Below, piece by piece: positions 5,894-6,226 of a stretch of 6,226 nucleotides of DNA (its first letter is position 1; each line of letters begins with the position of its first letter). The notes under the pieces were generated by a model. That model saw nothing but the letters and a program-made list of their open reading frames with translations. It did not search any database and was not told the origin of the DNA. This stretch comes from Gemmatimonadota bacterium. Its GTDB lineage: Bacteria; Gemmatimonadota; Gemmatimonadetes; Gemmatimonadales; GWC2-71-9. Both the position numbers and the translations under genes were made by a program. The stretch spans positions 1-6,226 of the forward strand of contig JAOUDR010000182.1 of assembly GCA_029859185.1 (NCBI GenBank), in the 5' to 3' direction.

Positions 5894-5922
5894 TTCCGCC
5901 TTAGCTACTTTGCACGGATAAG
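5894..5922 (+). promoter_or_regulatory. Weak promoter candidate for the M48 lipoprotein gene
   Basis: This is the least GC-rich stretch of the intergenic region. GATAAG (5917-5922) matches four of six bases of a TATAAT -10 box, and TTCCGC (5894-5899), 17 bases upstream, matches only two of six of TTGACA. An alternative -10-like TACTTT lies at 5906-5911. Both are weak. The different protein role of the following gene and the 190-base gap make a promoter here likely, but its position is a guess. Confidence 0.2.
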
Positions 5923-5947
5923 AGCGAATCCTCGTCTTTGGGCTCCT

Positions 5948-5952
5948 GGAGG
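5948..5952 (+). promoter_or_regulatory. Shine-Dalgarno of the M48 lipoprotein gene
   Basis: A perfect GGAGG sits seven bases before ATG 5960. Its strength contrasts with the absence of any such site before the nucleotidase and transporter genes, and it fixes the start of the truncated final gene. Confidence 0.85.
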
Positions 5953-5959
5953 TCTGATC

Positions 5960-6226
5960 ATGTTCCGTTCCCGGCTCGCGATCCTGACGGTAGTCGTGGC
6001 CCTGACGGCCTGTGCCGTGAATCCTGCGACCGGCAAGAAGGAGTTCATGCTCGTCAGCGAATCGCAGGAGCTGGCGATGGGCAAGCAGTACGACCAGCAG
6101 CTCGTCGTCGAGATGGGACTGTACGACGATCAGGCGCTGGCGGGCTATGTCCAGGAGCTGGGGCTCAAACTGGCGGCCCTGTCCGAGCGGCCCCAGCTGC
6201 CGTGGGCGTTCCGGCTGGTCGACGAT
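5960..6226 (+). CDS. M48-family metalloprotease-like lipoprotein, N-terminal part (3' end outside window)
   Basis: The first 89 residues are present and the frame remains open at the right edge. Residues 1-18 form a lipoprotein signal: an Arg-containing n-region, a hydrophobic core (6-14) and the lipobox LTAC with Cys18 as the acylated residue, so the protein should be anchored in a membrane facing the periplasm. The following NPATGKKEFMLVSESQELAMGKQY (21-44) is the typical opening of periplasmic M48 zinc metalloproteases of the BepA/LoiP kind, which take part in outer-membrane protein quality control. The catalytic HExxH would lie further downstream and is not in the window, so protease activity cannot be confirmed. 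A perfect Shine-Dalgarno precedes ATG 5960. The 190-base repeat-bearing gap suggests a transcription unit separate from the nucleoside genes. Confidence 0.85.
   Translation, partial: MFRSRLAILTVVVALTACAVNPATGKKEFMLVSESQELAMGKQYDQQLVVEMGLYDDQALAGYVQELGLKLAALSERPQLPWAFRLVDD

Overview
The window is GC-rich (by eye close to 70%), every gene lies on the + strand, and intergenic gaps are short. The protein families and the two N-terminal export signals (a Sec signal peptide and a lipobox) fit a diderm (Gram-negative) bacterium. The style of the nucleotidase, the CNT transporter and the M48 lipoprotein, together with short tandem repeats between genes, resembles Gemmatimonadota. That phylum assignment is an impression from family resemblance and was not tested by any search.

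Layout: (1) 2-301, the C-terminal end of a PiT-family inorganic phosphate transporter, cut by the left edge. (2) 352-3429, an exported 1025-residue nucleotide phosphoesterase made of two tandem 5'-nucleotidase modules. The first is CpdB/YfkN-like with a complete active site; in the second, every metal-binding and catalytic position has been replaced. (3) about 3532-4887, a concentrative nucleoside transporter (CNT/NupC family). (4) 4966-5769, a trimeric-type purine nucleoside phosphorylase. (5) 5770-5959, an intergenic region with two short tandem arrays and a weak promoter candidate. (6) 5960 to the right edge, the N-terminus of an M48-family metalloprotease-like lipoprotein, truncated before its HExxH motif.

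Genes 2-4 read as a nucleotide-scavenging operon in pathway order. Extracytoplasmic nucleotides or 2',3'-cyclic nucleotides are dephosphorylated, the nucleosides are carried across the inner membrane, and PNP splits purine nucleosides with phosphate into base and pentose-1-phosphate. The PiT gene just upstream could import the phosphate released outside, which is also the co-substrate of PNP, but its membership of the same transcript is inferred only from the 50-base gap.

The most notable observation is the catalytically dead second nucleotidase module fused to an intact one. Others are two substitutions at expected substrate-contact positions of the nucleoside transporter, a G-rich leader with quadruplex potential plus an 8-base triplicate just before pnp, a six-copy 10-base array abutting the pnp stop codon, and an 8-base-periodic CTGC array further on. 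I found no tRNA, rRNA, CRISPR array, insertion sequence or phage gene.
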